DNA from: Thiomicrorhabdus indica
GTDB taxonomy: Bacteria > Pseudomonadota > Gammaproteobacteria > Thiomicrospirales > Thiomicrospiraceae
Reading direction: 5' to 3'
Length of the DNA stretch: 64,000 bases
Assembly: GCF_004293625.1 (NCBI RefSeq)
Contig: NZ_CP033040.1
Coordinates: forward strand, 124,001 to 188,000
Below are positions 1 to 8,654 of this stretch, one piece after another. Each line of letters starts with the position of its first letter. Position 1 is the stretch's first letter. A program made the translations under genes and the position numbers. Under the pieces are notes generated by a model, which saw only the letters and a program-made list of their open reading frames with translations, was not told where the DNA came from and did not search any database.

Positions 1-536
1 AGCAACAACAGCCGAAAGCCACGAAGTGGAGAAAATGGTTTATTTATGTTGGAGATGAACGGGTTTTACCGGCCGGTGATAATGAGCGAAACAGCCAGAT
101 GTTGGAATCGCACTGGCTAGAAAATAGTCGGATTCCCAAAAGTAATCGCTTTTATATGCCGACAGAGCTGGGGTTGCAGGCGGCGGCTGATTTTTATCGA
201 AAAGTGATTGCTGGTGTTGAATTTGATTTAGTTCTGCTTGGAATGGGTGAAGACGGACATACTGCCAGTTTATTTCCTGGTCATTCGAGTGTCAGTTTGG
301 GAGGAGTGGTTTGTGAAACTCAATCTCCAAAGCCGCCTCTAGAGCGTTTGAGCTTAAGTTATGAAACCTTAAGTTCTGCAAAAACGGTGATGAAAATTGT
401 TACCGGCCGGTCAAAATCTGAGGCTTTGCATGCTTGGTTGGATGATCAAGATTTGCCAATTACACGGGTCAAAGGGGTAACAGAAACTTTGGTTATGGTC
501 GATCAAGAAGCGATTGCTGATCTTACCGATAAATAA
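1..536 (+). CDS. pgl: 6-phosphogluconolactonase, 5' end missing
   Basis: Hydrolyses 6-phosphoglucono-1,5-lactone in the oxidative pentose phosphate pathway, in the cytoplasm. The reading frame is open from base 3, so the gene enters from outside the window and about 177 C-terminal residues are present. The family signature VGDERVLPAGDNERN (bases 45-89) and the later GMGEDGHTASLFPGH motif are both clear. The first ATG inside the window (99) lies after the first signature and cannot be the true start. The gene carries two copies of the ACCGGCCGGT palindrome, at 68 and 402, and a third lies 9 bases after the stop. An IS3 element begins 26 bases beyond the stop codon, so any native terminator or downstream gene has been displaced. 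Confidence 0.93.
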   Translation, partial: QQQPKATKWRKWFIYVGDERVLPAGDNERNSQMLESHWLENSRIPKSNRFYMPTELGLQAAADFYRKVIAGVEFDLVLLGMGEDGHTASLFPGHSSVSLGGVVCETQSPKPPLERLSLSYETLSSAKTVMKIVTGRSKSEALHAWLDDQDLPITRVKGVTETLVMVDQEAIADLTDK

Positions 537-593
537 GAATTCTTTACCGGCCGGTAAACTCTTGTCCCGTCCTGAAATAAGTTGACACTTTTT

Positions 594-1466
594 TCAGGTA
601 AAAAACGCTCGATGAACTTCATCGGGCGTTTTGTATTTTAACGCCAAGTGTGGACGTTGAGTATTGTAGATTTCAATCGACTCTTTCACCATTTGTCGAG
701 CCTGATCAACATCCTTTGGCTTGGTTAATAAAAACTCATTCTTCAGAATCCCGTTCACTCTCTCCGCCAAAGCGTTTTGATAGCAATCATAACCATCCGT
801 CATCGAACAGATAATGCCATGTTTTTCATGGAACACTTGATAAGGTTTTGAACAGTACTGAATCCCTCTATCCGAGTGATGAATGAGTGCCCCTTTTCCT
901 AATCTATTTTTCACTGCGTTCTTTAATGCCTGAAGGACTGGTTGAGCATGCAAAGTGTCGTGCACATGGTAGCCAACGATCTTACGAGAACAGGCATCGG
1001 TGACTAAGCTGAGATAGGCCTGGCCGTGTTGTACTGGTAAATAGGTAATGTCTGCAACCCAGAGTTTCTCTGGCGCTTTGGCTAAACGCCTTTGCCCCTG
1101 CTCTTTGATGAGATTGGGGTGCTTATAAAACCGATGATGACTGTGCGTGGTTTTATGATAGGCTCGCTTATTAGGCACTAATAAACGCTGCCAACGTAAC
1201 AAGTCAAACAACTTGTCTCGTCCAATCTTCAATCCTTCTTGGGCTTTAGCTAATAGCAAGTTGTGTAGCTTTCGGGTACCAATCCGCGGCTGGCTGATAC
1301 GTATCGCTTGTACAAAATCCAGAATCATCCGGTATTGCTTTTCTTTGAGCCGCTGCCTTTGTAATCCTTGGTAGTAAGCCTGACGGCTTATCTGTAAGAA
1401 TCGACAAGCATTGCTTATGTTGAGCCCTTGGATCTGTTTTTGATCGATAACTCGGCTAACCGCTTT
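594..1466 (-). CDS. IS3-family transposase OrfB, DDE integrase domain (copy 1)
   Basis: Catalytic part of the transposase, normally made as an OrfAB fusion. The frame is open from the slippery heptamer at 1463-1469; its first internal ATG is at 1328. An HTH_21-like N-terminal part precedes an rve catalytic core with the DDE triad visible as WVADITYLP, HHSDRGIQYCS and NALAERVNGILKNEF. No ribosome binding site precedes the ATG at 1328, which supports expression by frameshifting. The protein is the same as that from 11213-12085. Confidence 0.92.
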   Translation of the reverse strand, partial: KAVSRVIDQKQIQGLNISNACRFLQISRQAYYQGLQRQRLKEKQYRMILDFVQAIRISQPRIGTRKLHNLLLAKAQEGLKIGRDKLFDLLRWQRLLVPNKRAYHKTTHSHHRFYKHPNLIKEQGQRRLAKAPEKLWVADITYLPVQHGQAYLSLVTDACSRKIVGYHVHDTLHAQPVLQALKNAVKNRLGKGALIHHSDRGIQYCSKPYQVFHEKHGIICSMTDGYDCYQNALAERVNGILKNEFLLTKPKDVDQARQMVKESIEIYNTQRPHLALKYKTPDEVHRAFFT

Positions 1467-1825
1467 TTTGTCAAGCTAACTCCAAAGTCCTCTTTCATGA
1501 CTTTGACGACGCCTTCAAAGAATTGGGCTTTGAGTTTTTCTTCGGCGAGTTCTTGTTCAAGCTCTTTAATGCGCTGCTCTGGCGTCTTTTCAGCTTTAGT
1601 CGTCGGCATAATGATTCCTCGAAGATGTCGGTTAATGGCGTTGGCGTCAGACCAATTTAACTTACCATGCTTTCTAAGCCAAACTAAAACGGTAGATCGT
1701 CCTTGGATACCATAATGTGCTTGCGCTTGTTTATAAGTCATTTCGCCTTTTTCGACTTGGTCTACAACGGACAATTTAAAAGCGAGGGAATAATCGCGCT
1801 GTGTGCGCTTAGTGTTTGAAGACAT
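1415..1825 (-). CDS. IS3-family transposase OrfA, helix-turn-helix protein (copy 1)
   Basis: A 136-residue DNA-binding protein that recognises the IS ends. The N-terminal helix-turn-helix (YSLAFKLSVVDQVEKGEMTY, about residues 12-31, with the rest to about 55) resembles HTH_Tnp_1 / HTH_28. The C-terminal part (about 80-115) is a leucine-zipper-like coiled coil typical of IS3 OrfA proteins. The heptamer A AAA AAG on the coding strand (1469 to 1463) lies near the 3' end and would shift about -1 into orfB. AAAGGAAAAAG just upstream of the ATG serves as ribosome binding site. Confidence 0.92.
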   Translation of the reverse strand: MSSNTKRTQRDYSLAFKLSVVDQVEKGEMTYKQAQAHYGIQGRSTVLVWLRKHGKLNWSDANAINRHLRGIIMPTTKAEKTPEQRIKELEQELAEEKLKAQFFEGVVKVMKEDFGVSLTKKRLAELSIKNRSKGST

Positions 1826-1885
1826 TACTTTTTCCTTTTCGGTTCAGAAAAAGTGTCAATCTTATTTAGGACGGGTCATCTAAAT

Positions 1886-1916
1886 AAAAAAAGGCGCATA
1901 ATGGCGCCTTTTTTAT
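1886..1916. terminator. Rho-independent terminator
   Basis: A GC-rich stem (AAGGCGC / GCGCCTT around an ATAATG loop) is flanked by A and T runs on both sides, so it can work in both directions. It sits about 28 bases after the stop of the minus-strand rhodanese gene and ends that transcript. IS copy 1 inserted 8 bases beyond it. Confidence 0.8.
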
Positions 1917-1943
1917 TGCTAAGCTACTTAAAATTAAGTGAAA

Positions 1944-2567
1944 TTAGTATTTAAGTAGGTAAGCATTTTTCGTGTCGATTTTGTAAGTCCAAGAATCCGT
2001 TGGGTTATTTACTTTCCAACCTTTTGATAAACGCCAACCTTTGCGCTCACCCTCTTTCACTTTTCCACCTTCAAAACCGTCAGTCATAATATAGACATTT
2101 TTGTAGCCGTATTGATCAAGCATTTTTGCTGCTGGTTGAGCACGAGTTGCACCTGAACGACACATCAAGACAAACGCTGTATCTTTATCGGCACCAAGGT
2201 CAAACAATTTTTCTTCAAACTCAGAAACGAAGTTGTCATTAATTTTGCTGGCATATCGTGGTTTACCGCCGGCATCGATACCATCATAACGGAAGAAAAC
2301 AGATGGAATCATGACTTGTGCCATAGGCGTGTAGCCAACAAATTGCCACTCTTCTGGTGTGCGAACATCAACTAGAACGACGTTTTCATCTTCTTTCATC
2401 CACTTATAGGTATTTGCTGCATCAATATACAAACCTTGAGGAGAATGACGCTCTTTTTTAGAAGGGGCTTCTGTTGCATATTTGCTTGCTTCAACAGCAA
2501 TAGAAGCAGATGAAAAAGCCATAGTTGCTGCCAAGGCTGCACCAATAAGAAGACTATTTTTTTGCAT
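1944..2567 (-). CDS. Periplasmic rhodanese-like sulfurtransferase
   Basis: An exported single-domain rhodanese of 207 residues. An N-terminal signal peptide (about 1-25, SSASIAVEA before the mature part) is followed by the rhodanese fold with VVLVDVRTPEEWQFVGY and the active-site loop CRSGATRAQPA, whose Cys would carry the persulfide. The segment after the fold (about 165-207) is rich in Trp, Lys and Tyr. GGAG lies 7 bases before the ATG. The substrate is unknown; a role in periplasmic sulfane-sulfur transfer fits a sulfur oxidiser, but is inferred. It is divergent from the Na/Pi cotransporter and has its own terminator. Confidence 0.85.
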   Translation of the reverse strand: MQKNSLLIGAALAATMAFSSASIAVEASKYATEAPSKKERHSPQGLYIDAANTYKWMKEDENVVLVDVRTPEEWQFVGYTPMAQVMIPSVFFRYDGIDAGGKPRYASKINDNFVSEFEEKLFDLGADKDTAFVLMCRSGATRAQPAAKMLDQYGYKNVYIMTDGFEGGKVKEGERKGWRLSKGWKVNNPTDSWTYKIDTKNAYLLKY

Positions 2568-2754
2568 AAAAAAACTCCGAAATAATTTTTAAGTCATTGA
2601 AAAACTAAATTATATTAACAATTTATAATATATTTTTTTTGTATAAATTAATAAAAATTATTTATAAGAAATATAAATCATTTTAGGTGTTAAAAAACAT
2701 GAATTTTTAAAAGGGTATAAAATGTGAAGTTTATCGTAATGGAGAAAGTGCACA

Positions 2755-4572
2755 GTGAAAAGAGAACAAAGTTTCCTGCTGAATGATCAAAACTCCTCAT
2801 GGATTCGTGCTGTGAGTTTGTTCCTACTATTTATCAGCGGTGCCATTTTTCCAGTTTTTGCCTCAGATATGCAAGTTGAGTCTGGGATGGATTGGTTTCA
2901 AATGGCAATGTGGCTTGCTGGTGGTTTAGCGCTTTTCTTATTCGGCATGGATTTTATGGTCAAAGGGTTGTTAGTGGTTGCCGGTGAGAAAATGAAAACT
3001 CTGCTCGCTAAACTGACGACTAATCGGGTAATGGGAGCATTAACCGGAGCAGGAATTACTGCTGTGATTCAATCTTCGTCGGTCACGACCGTTTTAACGG
3101 TTGGCTTTGTGTCAGCCGGTTTAATTTCGGTGACCCAAGCGGCAGGAGTCGTCATGGGAGCGAATCTTGGTACGACCATTACCGCACAAATCGTTGCTTT
3201 TAAGGTCACAAATTTTGCGCTGCTCATGATAGCGGTTGGCTTTTTAGTTGATTTTGTGGGCAAGTTGCAAAAGACTAGAGCCATTGGACAGTTGATTTTA
3301 GGGCTTGGTTTAATCTTTTTTGGTATGAATACCATGAGTCAAGGAATGGCACCATTACGTGAGTATCAGCCGTTTTTAGATTTCATGATTGAAATGCAAA
3401 ACCCGCTGCTAGCCATTGCTATTGCGATGACTTTTACTGCTTTAGTGCAATCTTCTTCAGCGACGATTGGGATTATTATTGTGATGGCAAGCAATGGTTT
3501 TTTAACGTTGGAAGCTGGGATTGCTTTAGCAATGGGGGCGCATATTGGAACGACTATTACCGCACTTTTAGCCAGTATCGGTAAGTCGCGACCTGCTTTA
3601 AGAACGGCGCTTGTTCATACCTTATTTAATTTTTTAGTGACACTATTGTGGTTGCCTTTTATTCCAGAATTAGCACAGTGGGCCGTGTGGATTTCTGCAC
3701 ATGATGCCGCCGCAACGGTTGCTTCGATCAGTATGGGCGAGCATGTGCCACGTGAAATTGCGAATGCAAACTCTTTAATGGTTGCTATTGCACTGGTAGT
3801 GTTTCTGCCGTTCATCCCTGTTTTTGTGTGGACAGTCAATAAGATTGTTCCACCGGATGAAGATGAGAAGTCAGGTAATCAGTTAAAAGCAGAAAGCCTT
3901 GATCCTACTTTTGTTTCCACACCTGCAGTGGCATTTGATGCGATTGTCATGGAACTTGAGACCTATCAAAAGCGTCAGTCATTATTTTATAAACGAATGG
4001 TGGCACTGATTTCTGAACCTAAATTTGAAAAACTTTCAAAAGAAATGAGTAATATTCAAAAATTTCGCAGCTATCAACAAGAAATTCTGCGTTATCTTAG
4101 TCAAGTTGGTCAGGGAAAGTTAACCGACGCAGAACAGCAGACCTATACTGAATTGATGAATGTTCTTCACTCATTGGAATCGATGAATATTGCCATGCGT
4201 GATAGTGTGTTCGACGTGCTTTTGCAAATGATTGAGAACAAAATTCAACCAAGTGACACCATGTTGGAACTGGTGGGACAACTAACAAATGAAGTTGGCA
4301 AGGCGATGGAAAAGTCTTTGTTGAGTGTGATTCATAAAGATGCTGATATGGCTTATGAAGTTTTTGGTTCTAAAGAAACTATTGCACACTTAATTCAAGA
4401 GGCACTTAATCATCAGATGCGACATTTACATGCCAGTGAAAAACGATTAATGGTGTTTCGTTATGAAATGCGAATGGTTGAAGGATTCAAACAACTCTAC
4501 AGTATGTCGAAGCGAATTGCCCGAATGTACTTGAGTCACTCTCAAGCGAATGAAAATTCAACTCATGATTAA
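2755..4572 (+). CDS. Na+/phosphate cotransporter family protein with PhoU-like C-terminus
   Basis: Inner-membrane sodium-coupled phosphate carrier of the NptA/YjbB type, 605 residues. After a signal-like hydrophobic segment come two related Na/Pi-cotransporter repeats, each with a QSSS motif (AVIQSSSVTTVLTVGF near 105 and ALVQSSSATIGIIIV near 230), the family hallmark. The last 220 residues are soluble, helical and PhoU-like. The start is GTG, with GGAG 10 bases upstream; no better ATG exists before the first hydrophobic segment. It is a single gene, and no Pst or Pho genes lie nearby. Direction of transport (uptake or efflux) cannot be told from sequence. Confidence 0.88.
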   Translation: MKREQSFLLNDQNSSWIRAVSLFLLFISGAIFPVFASDMQVESGMDWFQMAMWLAGGLALFLFGMDFMVKGLLVVAGEKMKTLLAKLTTNRVMGALTGAGITAVIQSSSVTTVLTVGFVSAGLISVTQAAGVVMGANLGTTITAQIVAFKVTNFALLMIAVGFLVDFVGKLQKTRAIGQLILGLGLIFFGMNTMSQGMAPLREYQPFLDFMIEMQNPLLAIAIAMTFTALVQSSSATIGIIIVMASNGFLTLEAGIALAMGAHIGTTITALLASIGKSRPALRTALVHTLFNFLVTLLWLPFIPELAQWAVWISAHDAAATVASISMGEHVPREIANANSLMVAIALVVFLPFIPVFVWTVNKIVPPDEDEKSGNQLKAESLDPTFVSTPAVAFDAIVMELETYQKRQSLFYKRMVALISEPKFEKLSKEMSNIQKFRSYQQEILRYLSQVGQGKLTDAEQQTYTELMNVLHSLESMNIAMRDSVFDVLLQMIENKIQPSDTMLELVGQLTNEVGKAMEKSLLSVIHKDADMAYEVFGSKETIAHLIQEALNHQMRHLHASEKRLMVFRYEMRMVEGFKQLYSMSKRIARMYLSHSQANENSTHD

Positions 4573-4912
4573 ATACGTAAAAAACCGTATTTAATTTGCT
4601 TTAAATAAAGCCGTCTTAAAGCTGAGAACTCGATGTAATTAATGCATTGGCTTAAGTTTTGATCAAAAGCCTCTCAGATCGCTTTATTTTCATTATTTTT
4701 ACTTCTCTTAATAGAAATGAGATTTATATAAGCCGAACCTTAACCATCGGCAGGAATACCATAACTGACTTATACTAATTCTTATCAATCCTGAATAATT
4801 TAGACTATTAAAAATTTCTGCGACTAACATAGATTGAAAAAGTTAGTTTGCGCAATGATTAGCTGAACTTTTACAAAGAGTCTATTTTTAACATTTGATA
4901 AGGAGGTCAGTT
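4573..4912. other. Non-coding spacer with two hairpins
   Basis: A 340-bp spacer without a convincing gene. Just at the stop of the cotransporter, TAAATACG (4570-4577) pairs with CGTATTTA (4586-4593). A larger imperfect stem pairs TAAAGCTGAGA (4616-4626) with TCTCAGATCGCTTTA (4672-4686), followed by a TTTT run, and could end transcription. The rest is AT-rich and presumably holds the promoter of the next gene, but no clear -35/-10 pair stands out. Confidence 0.45.
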
Positions 4913-6055
4913 ATGGATTTTTTAATCTCTCTCAGAAGCCGTTTGCTTGGTATTGGTTATCGTTGGCTTGCAAAACCGCTTATTTTTCTCTGGCCACCAG
5001 AAATTGCCCACGACAAGATGAAAGCTGTTGGTAAGTTTCTTGGAAACTATGCATGGTCTCGTTTTTTTACTCGTCTATTGTTCCATTATCAAAATAAAAA
5101 ACTGAATATTGAGGTGGATGGTGTTCACTATAACAATCCTGTTGGTTTATCAGCAGGGTTCGATAAAGATGGTGAACTTACGCGAATCTATCCAGCAATT
5201 AGTTTTGGTTTTGCCGAACTGGGTTCTTTTACCGGTGAAATTTGTCCGGGAAATCCTGGAGTAGGCCGACGATTATTTCGTATGCCTAAATCGAAATCTA
5301 TCCTTGTTTGGTATGGATTGAATAACCAAGGCGCAGAAAAAATTTCCGAACGTTTGAAAGATCAAACTTTTCAATTACCTATTGGTATTAGTGCGGCCAA
5401 AACCAATATCAGTAGTGAGTTTGACTTGGAAGAAGCCATTGAAGACTATGTAAAAACCGTCGTGTTATTCGAGGAAATTGGCGACTATTACACCATCAAC
5501 ATTTCCTGTCCAAATACTCAAGAAGGCGAGCCGTTTGTCGACCAAGGGAATTTGGAAGCCTTATTAGAAAAGCTTTCTGAGGTAAGACCGGCCGGTAAAC
5601 CTATGTATGTGAAACTTGCAGCGGACTTGGAAGTTTCTGAAATCAACACGATTCTCGACGCTTGTCTGAAATTTGGAATTGAAGGTGTTGTGTTAAATAA
5701 CCTCGCAAAACCTGAATTTAATAAAGAGTATGTCAAAGAAGAGTTGCCATTTCATAAAGGTGCTATGTCGGGTCTGCCATTGCAAAGAATCAGCACTGAT
5801 ATGATTCGCCATGTGTATCGTTACACAGAAGGTAAATTAACCATTATTGGTGTGGGTGGTATTTTTAATGCGCAAGATGCTTATGAAAAAATTACCTCTG
5901 GTGCGAGCCTTTTAGAGATGATTACTGGAATGATTTATGAAGGCCCTCAAGTAATGGGTGAGATTAATCAAGGGCTAGTTAAGCTACTCGAGAAAGATGG
6001 TTTTTCGACCATAGAAGAAGCGATAGGAAGCCGGAATCCTTTACCTAAAAAGTAA
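4913..6055 (+). CDS. pyrD: Dihydroorotate dehydrogenase, class 2-like
   Basis: An FMN-dependent enzyme of pyrimidine synthesis that oxidises dihydroorotate to orotate, 380 residues. The N-terminal helices (about 1-35, IGYRWLAKPLIFLWPPEIAH) resemble the membrane-docking part of class 2, quinone-reducing enzymes. The barrel follows with NPVGLSAGFDKDGE, ELGSFTGEICPGNPG, INISCPNT and GVGGIFNAQDAYEKI. The start is ATG 4913 because a strong AGGAGG (4901-4906) sits 6 bases upstream; an in-frame TTG at 4895 is poorer. Odd point: the catalytic-base position reads SCPNT, with Cys199, whereas class 2 enzymes have Ser. It could therefore be a divergent or paralogous enzyme. It is a single gene. Confidence 0.85.
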   Translation: MDFLISLRSRLLGIGYRWLAKPLIFLWPPEIAHDKMKAVGKFLGNYAWSRFFTRLLFHYQNKKLNIEVDGVHYNNPVGLSAGFDKDGELTRIYPAISFGFAELGSFTGEICPGNPGVGRRLFRMPKSKSILVWYGLNNQGAEKISERLKDQTFQLPIGISAAKTNISSEFDLEEAIEDYVKTVVLFEEIGDYYTINISCPNTQEGEPFVDQGNLEALLEKLSEVRPAGKPMYVKLAADLEVSEINTILDACLKFGIEGVVLNNLAKPEFNKEYVKEELPFHKGAMSGLPLQRISTDMIRHVYRYTEGKLTIIGVGGIFNAQDAYEKITSGASLLEMITGMIYEGPQVMGEINQGLVKLLEKDGFSTIEEAIGSRNPLPKK

Positions 6056-6180
6056 GGTTATTTTGGCCTGTCCATGCGAATTTTCTGCAAACTTAATTAT
6101 AAATAGTCGACTAAATAGTGGCATTAGTAAAAAACTGGGACACTGAATGTTTTATGACTCGTAAGCTCAGAGGAGAAAAA

Positions 6181-7791
6181 ATGAAAGGTGCAGACTTGCT
6201 GGTGAAAGCGTTGGAAGCTGAAGGCGTTGAAATGATTTTTGGTATTCCCGGAGAAGAAAATCTAGATGTACTGGAGGCGCTGAAACACTCCTCAATACGT
6301 TTAATTGTTACTCGCCATGAGCAAGCCGCAGGATTTATGGCAGCTACTTATGGTCGATTGACGGGTAAACCGGGGGTTTGTTTGTCTACTCTTGGCCCTG
6401 GTGCAACCAACTTAGTTACAGCCGCTGCTTATGCACAATTAGGGGCCATGCCGATGGTGATGCTTACCGGTCAAAAGCCGATTAAAACTTCAAAACAGGG
6501 GTTGTTTCAGATTATTGATGTTGTCGATATGATGGGGCCAATTACCAAATCTGCAGCGCAGATTATGAGTGCGTACAATATTCCGGCACGAGTTCGGGAA
6601 GCATTTCGGCTGGCTGAAAGTGAACGTCCTGGAGCGACGCATTTGGAGTTGCCAGAGGATGTTGCTCGTGAAGAGACTCAAGCATTGGTGATTGAAAACA
6701 GTTATGATCGGCGACCCATTGCAGAATCTAAAGCGATTCAAAAAGCGATTGATTTAATTATCGATTCAAAGTTTCCTCTGATTTTAATTGGAGCGGGCGC
6801 CAATCGAAAACAGGTTGGCAGAATGCTTGATCAGTTTATTGAAAAAACCAAAATTCCATTCTTTACCACGCAAATGGGGAAAGGGGTGGTAGACGAACGC
6901 AGCCCTTACTTTCTTGGGACGGCTGCCTTATCTGATAATGATTTTCTCCATTCCGTTATTAAGCAAACCGATTTGATTATTAATATTGGTCACGATGTCA
7001 TTGAGAAGCCACCATTTTTTATGGAACCTGACAGTTTCAATGTGATTCATATTAATTTTTTAACTGCGCAAATTGATCCGGTCTACTTTCCCCAAGTCGA
7101 TGTGACGGGAGACATTGGGAATACTATTTTTCAATTGCTTCAAAAAATTGATATGGCTAATCCAGATATTCAATGGCAATTTGGTGGTTTTAAAGAGGCA
7201 AGACAACAGCTATTAAAAAGTTTTTCTGAAGGGGCAGAATGTAATGACTTTCCAATGGAAGCACCTCGGTTGGTTTCAGATTTACGCCAATTGATGCCAG
7301 AAGATGGCATTGTCGCTTTGGATAATGGAATGTATAAAATTTGGTTCTCTCGCAATTACCTTGCGTATCGTCATAATACTTTGTTATTGGATAATGCTTT
7401 GGCAACGATGGGAGCAGGATTGCCATCCGCGATTGCAGCGAAACTTGTTTACCCTGATAAAAAAGTGGTCGCGGTTTGTGGTGACGGTGGTTTCATGATG
7501 AATTCTCAAGAGCTTGCCACTGCCGTACGATTAAAAATTGACTTGGTGGTATTGGTATTAAATGACGAAGCCTTTGGGATGATTCAATGGAAGCAACAGC
7601 AGATGGGATTTGAATCGTATGGTTTGGAATTGAATAATCCAAACTTTATCAAATACGCGGAAAGTTATGGCGCAATGGGTCACCAACTGCAAACTACCGA
7701 ACAGTTTATTCCCTTGGTTGAACAATGTTTTGAAACGCCTGGCGTTCATTTGATTGAAGTGCCTGTTTCTTATCAAAATTGTAAAATCTAG
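6181..7791 (+). CDS. Acetolactate synthase-like ThDP-dependent enzyme, large subunit
   Basis: A 536-residue thiamine-diphosphate enzyme that condenses two pyruvates to acetolactate or performs a related decarboxylation. The N-terminal PYR domain shows IFGIPGEENLDVLEAL and RHEQAAGFMA (the activating Glu). A central FAD/regulatory-type domain follows. The C-terminal PP domain has the ThDP motif GDGGFMMNSQELA with NDEAFGMI. FQIIDVVDMMGPITK is typical of the stand-alone catabolic (AlsS-like) group. ATG 6181 is preferred over an upstream GTG at 6118 because AGAGGAG lies 5-6 bases before it. There is no ilvN or alsD neighbour, so the physiological role is uncertain. A parS-containing palindrome follows the stop. 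Confidence 0.85.
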   Translation: MKGADLLVKALEAEGVEMIFGIPGEENLDVLEALKHSSIRLIVTRHEQAAGFMAATYGRLTGKPGVCLSTLGPGATNLVTAAAYAQLGAMPMVMLTGQKPIKTSKQGLFQIIDVVDMMGPITKSAAQIMSAYNIPARVREAFRLAESERPGATHLELPEDVAREETQALVIENSYDRRPIAESKAIQKAIDLIIDSKFPLILIGAGANRKQVGRMLDQFIEKTKIPFFTTQMGKGVVDERSPYFLGTAALSDNDFLHSVIKQTDLIINIGHDVIEKPPFFMEPDSFNVIHINFLTAQIDPVYFPQVDVTGDIGNTIFQLLQKIDMANPDIQWQFGGFKEARQQLLKSFSEGAECNDFPMEAPRLVSDLRQLMPEDGIVALDNGMYKIWFSRNYLAYRHNTLLLDNALATMGAGLPSAIAAKLVYPDKKVVAVCGDGGFMMNSQELATAVRLKIDLVVLVLNDEAFGMIQWKQQQMGFESYGLELNNPNFIKYAESYGAMGHQLQTTEQFIPLVEQCFETPGVHLIEVPVSYQNCKI

Positions 7792-7799
7792 TTGTTTGG

Positions 7800-7823
7800 A
7801 AAAGGTTTCACGTGAAACCTTTT
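7800..7823. promoter_or_regulatory. parS-like site 1 within a 24-bp perfect palindrome
   Basis: A perfect palindrome whose centre reads GGTTTCACGTGAAACC (7804-7819), 14 of 16 bases identical to the bacterial parS consensus TGTTTCACGTGAAACA, the ParB binding site. Its outer AAAA/TTTT arms followed by GTATTTT may also make it a terminator for the upstream enzyme and for the convergent yjbQ. Confidence 0.65.
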
Positions 7824-7858
7824 GTATTTTCACATCTATACCAGTTATTCCTAGTCGA

Positions 7859-8278
7859 CTAATTACCTTGAATGGTTACGACAATTTCTCGGTTGTATCT
7901 ACCGGTGCGATGTTCATATAAAAATAATCCTTGCCAAATGCCTAAATTTAACCGGCCGGTAGAAACAGGAATGGTTTGATTCATTTGTGTAATCATGCAT
8001 CGAATATGGCCACTCATATCATCGTCGCCTTCGTAGTCATGTTGGTAATTAGGATCACCATCTTGAATCGTTTTTTGCATCCAGTATTCAATATCTTCCC
8101 TAACCGTAGGATCCGCATTTTCGGTGATGATCAAGCTGGCAGAAGTGTGTTTGATAAAAACATGCGCTACACCGGTTTCAATTTCTGACTGTTTTACGAT
8201 CTGGTTTATTTTTTCAGTGATATTAAAAGTGCCACGGCGCGGAGACTCAATTGTTAAGCTTTTTTGGAAAGTTTTCAT
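7859..8278 (-). CDS. yjbQ: YjbQ / UPF0047 family protein (secondary thiamine-phosphate synthase)
   Basis: A compact cytoplasmic protein of 139 residues spanning the whole UPF0047 fold. Conserved features are FIKHTSASLIITENADP (about 42-58), the acidic GDDDMSGHIRC stretch (about 83-93) and GLFLYEHRTG near the end; the His and acidic residues form the presumed active site. Weak thiamine-phosphate synthase activity has been described for this family, but the physiological function is unsettled. The ACCGGCCGGT palindrome at 7951 reads Thr-Gly-Arg here. It is divergent from the Fe-S protein gene at 8337, with a parS-like site between. Confidence 0.9.
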   Translation of the reverse strand: MKTFQKSLTIESPRRGTFNITEKINQIVKQSEIETGVAHVFIKHTSASLIITENADPTVREDIEYWMQKTIQDGDPNYQHDYEGDDDMSGHIRCMITQMNQTIPVSTGRLNLGIWQGLFLYEHRTGRYNREIVVTIQGN

Positions 8279-8302
8279 TGTGTATTCTCGACCTCATTAA
8301 AG

Positions 8303-8318
8303 TGTTTCACGTGAAACT
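8303..8318. promoter_or_regulatory. parS-like site 2
   Basis: TGTTTCACGTGAAACT matches 15 of 16 bases of the parS consensus; only the last base differs. It lies in the 58-bp gap between yjbQ and the divergent Fe-S protein gene and has no T run, so a terminator role is not a competing explanation. This is the cleanest of the four sites. Confidence 0.75.
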
Positions 8319-8336
8319 ATTATCCACATTGAAACC

Positions 8337-8654
8337 ATGAAATCAGAAATTCTCAATTTGGTAAAATTACCGGCCGGTAAAGATGAAACCAATGTTATGA
8401 ATGACACGCTAAACTTAAAACGTTTGCCTGCTGAACAGTGGGATTACGAGAAACAAAAAGGGCCAGATCGAAATCTGTGCACCTGTTATGACATTCCTAA
8501 AATCGATATGATGAAGGCGATTGAAAAGGGTGCTGACACAATTGATAAAATCACCTCAAAAACCTACGGTTGCCAAGGTTCACAATGTTGTGAACGTCAG
8601 GTGCAAAGACTGATTGATATTTACCAAGAAAAAATAAAAAGCGAGGATGTATGA
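8337..8654 (+). CDS. Small BFD-like [2Fe-2S] protein
   Basis: A 105-residue protein with a C-terminal BFD-like iron-sulfur domain. Cys48 and Cys50 (LCTCYD) and Cys79 and Cys84 (GCQGSQC) form a C-x-C...C-x4-C pattern like the Fe-S binding domains appended to GlpA-type oxidoreductases. A helix rich in Lys, Gln and Glu ends the protein. The start is uncertain: ATG 8337 has no good ribosome binding site, and ATG 8397 (85 residues, without the palindrome-encoded LPAGK) is possible. It overlaps prlC by 4 bases (ATGA), so the two are translationally coupled. Its partner is unknown; electron transfer or iron handling is inferred. Confidence 0.72.
   Translation: MKSEILNLVKLPAGKDETNVMNDTLNLKRLPAEQWDYEKQKGPDRNLCTCYDIPKIDMMKAIEKGADTIDKITSKTYGCQGSQCCERQVQRLIDIYQEKIKSEDV

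Larger units (their letters stand above)
563..1878 (-). mobile_element. IS3-family insertion sequence, copy 1
   Basis: A 1316-bp element bounded by imperfect terminal inverted repeats: the orfB end reads TGTCCCGTCCTGAAATAAG and the orfA end, on the minus strand, TGACCCGTCCTAAATAAG. It has the TG...CA termini usual for IS3. The bases TCT occur on both sides (560-562 and 1879-1881), a 3-bp target duplication as expected for the family. It holds orfA and orfB linked by an A6G frameshift heptamer. The element has the same length and the same predicted proteins as the copy at 10801-12116, so both are probably recent and active. Confidence 0.95.

Noticed and set aside
3743-3758. CACGTGAAA within the Na/Pi cotransporter as a parS site
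   Set aside because: About 12 of 16 bases match, inside a conserved coding region, without dyad symmetry beyond the core.
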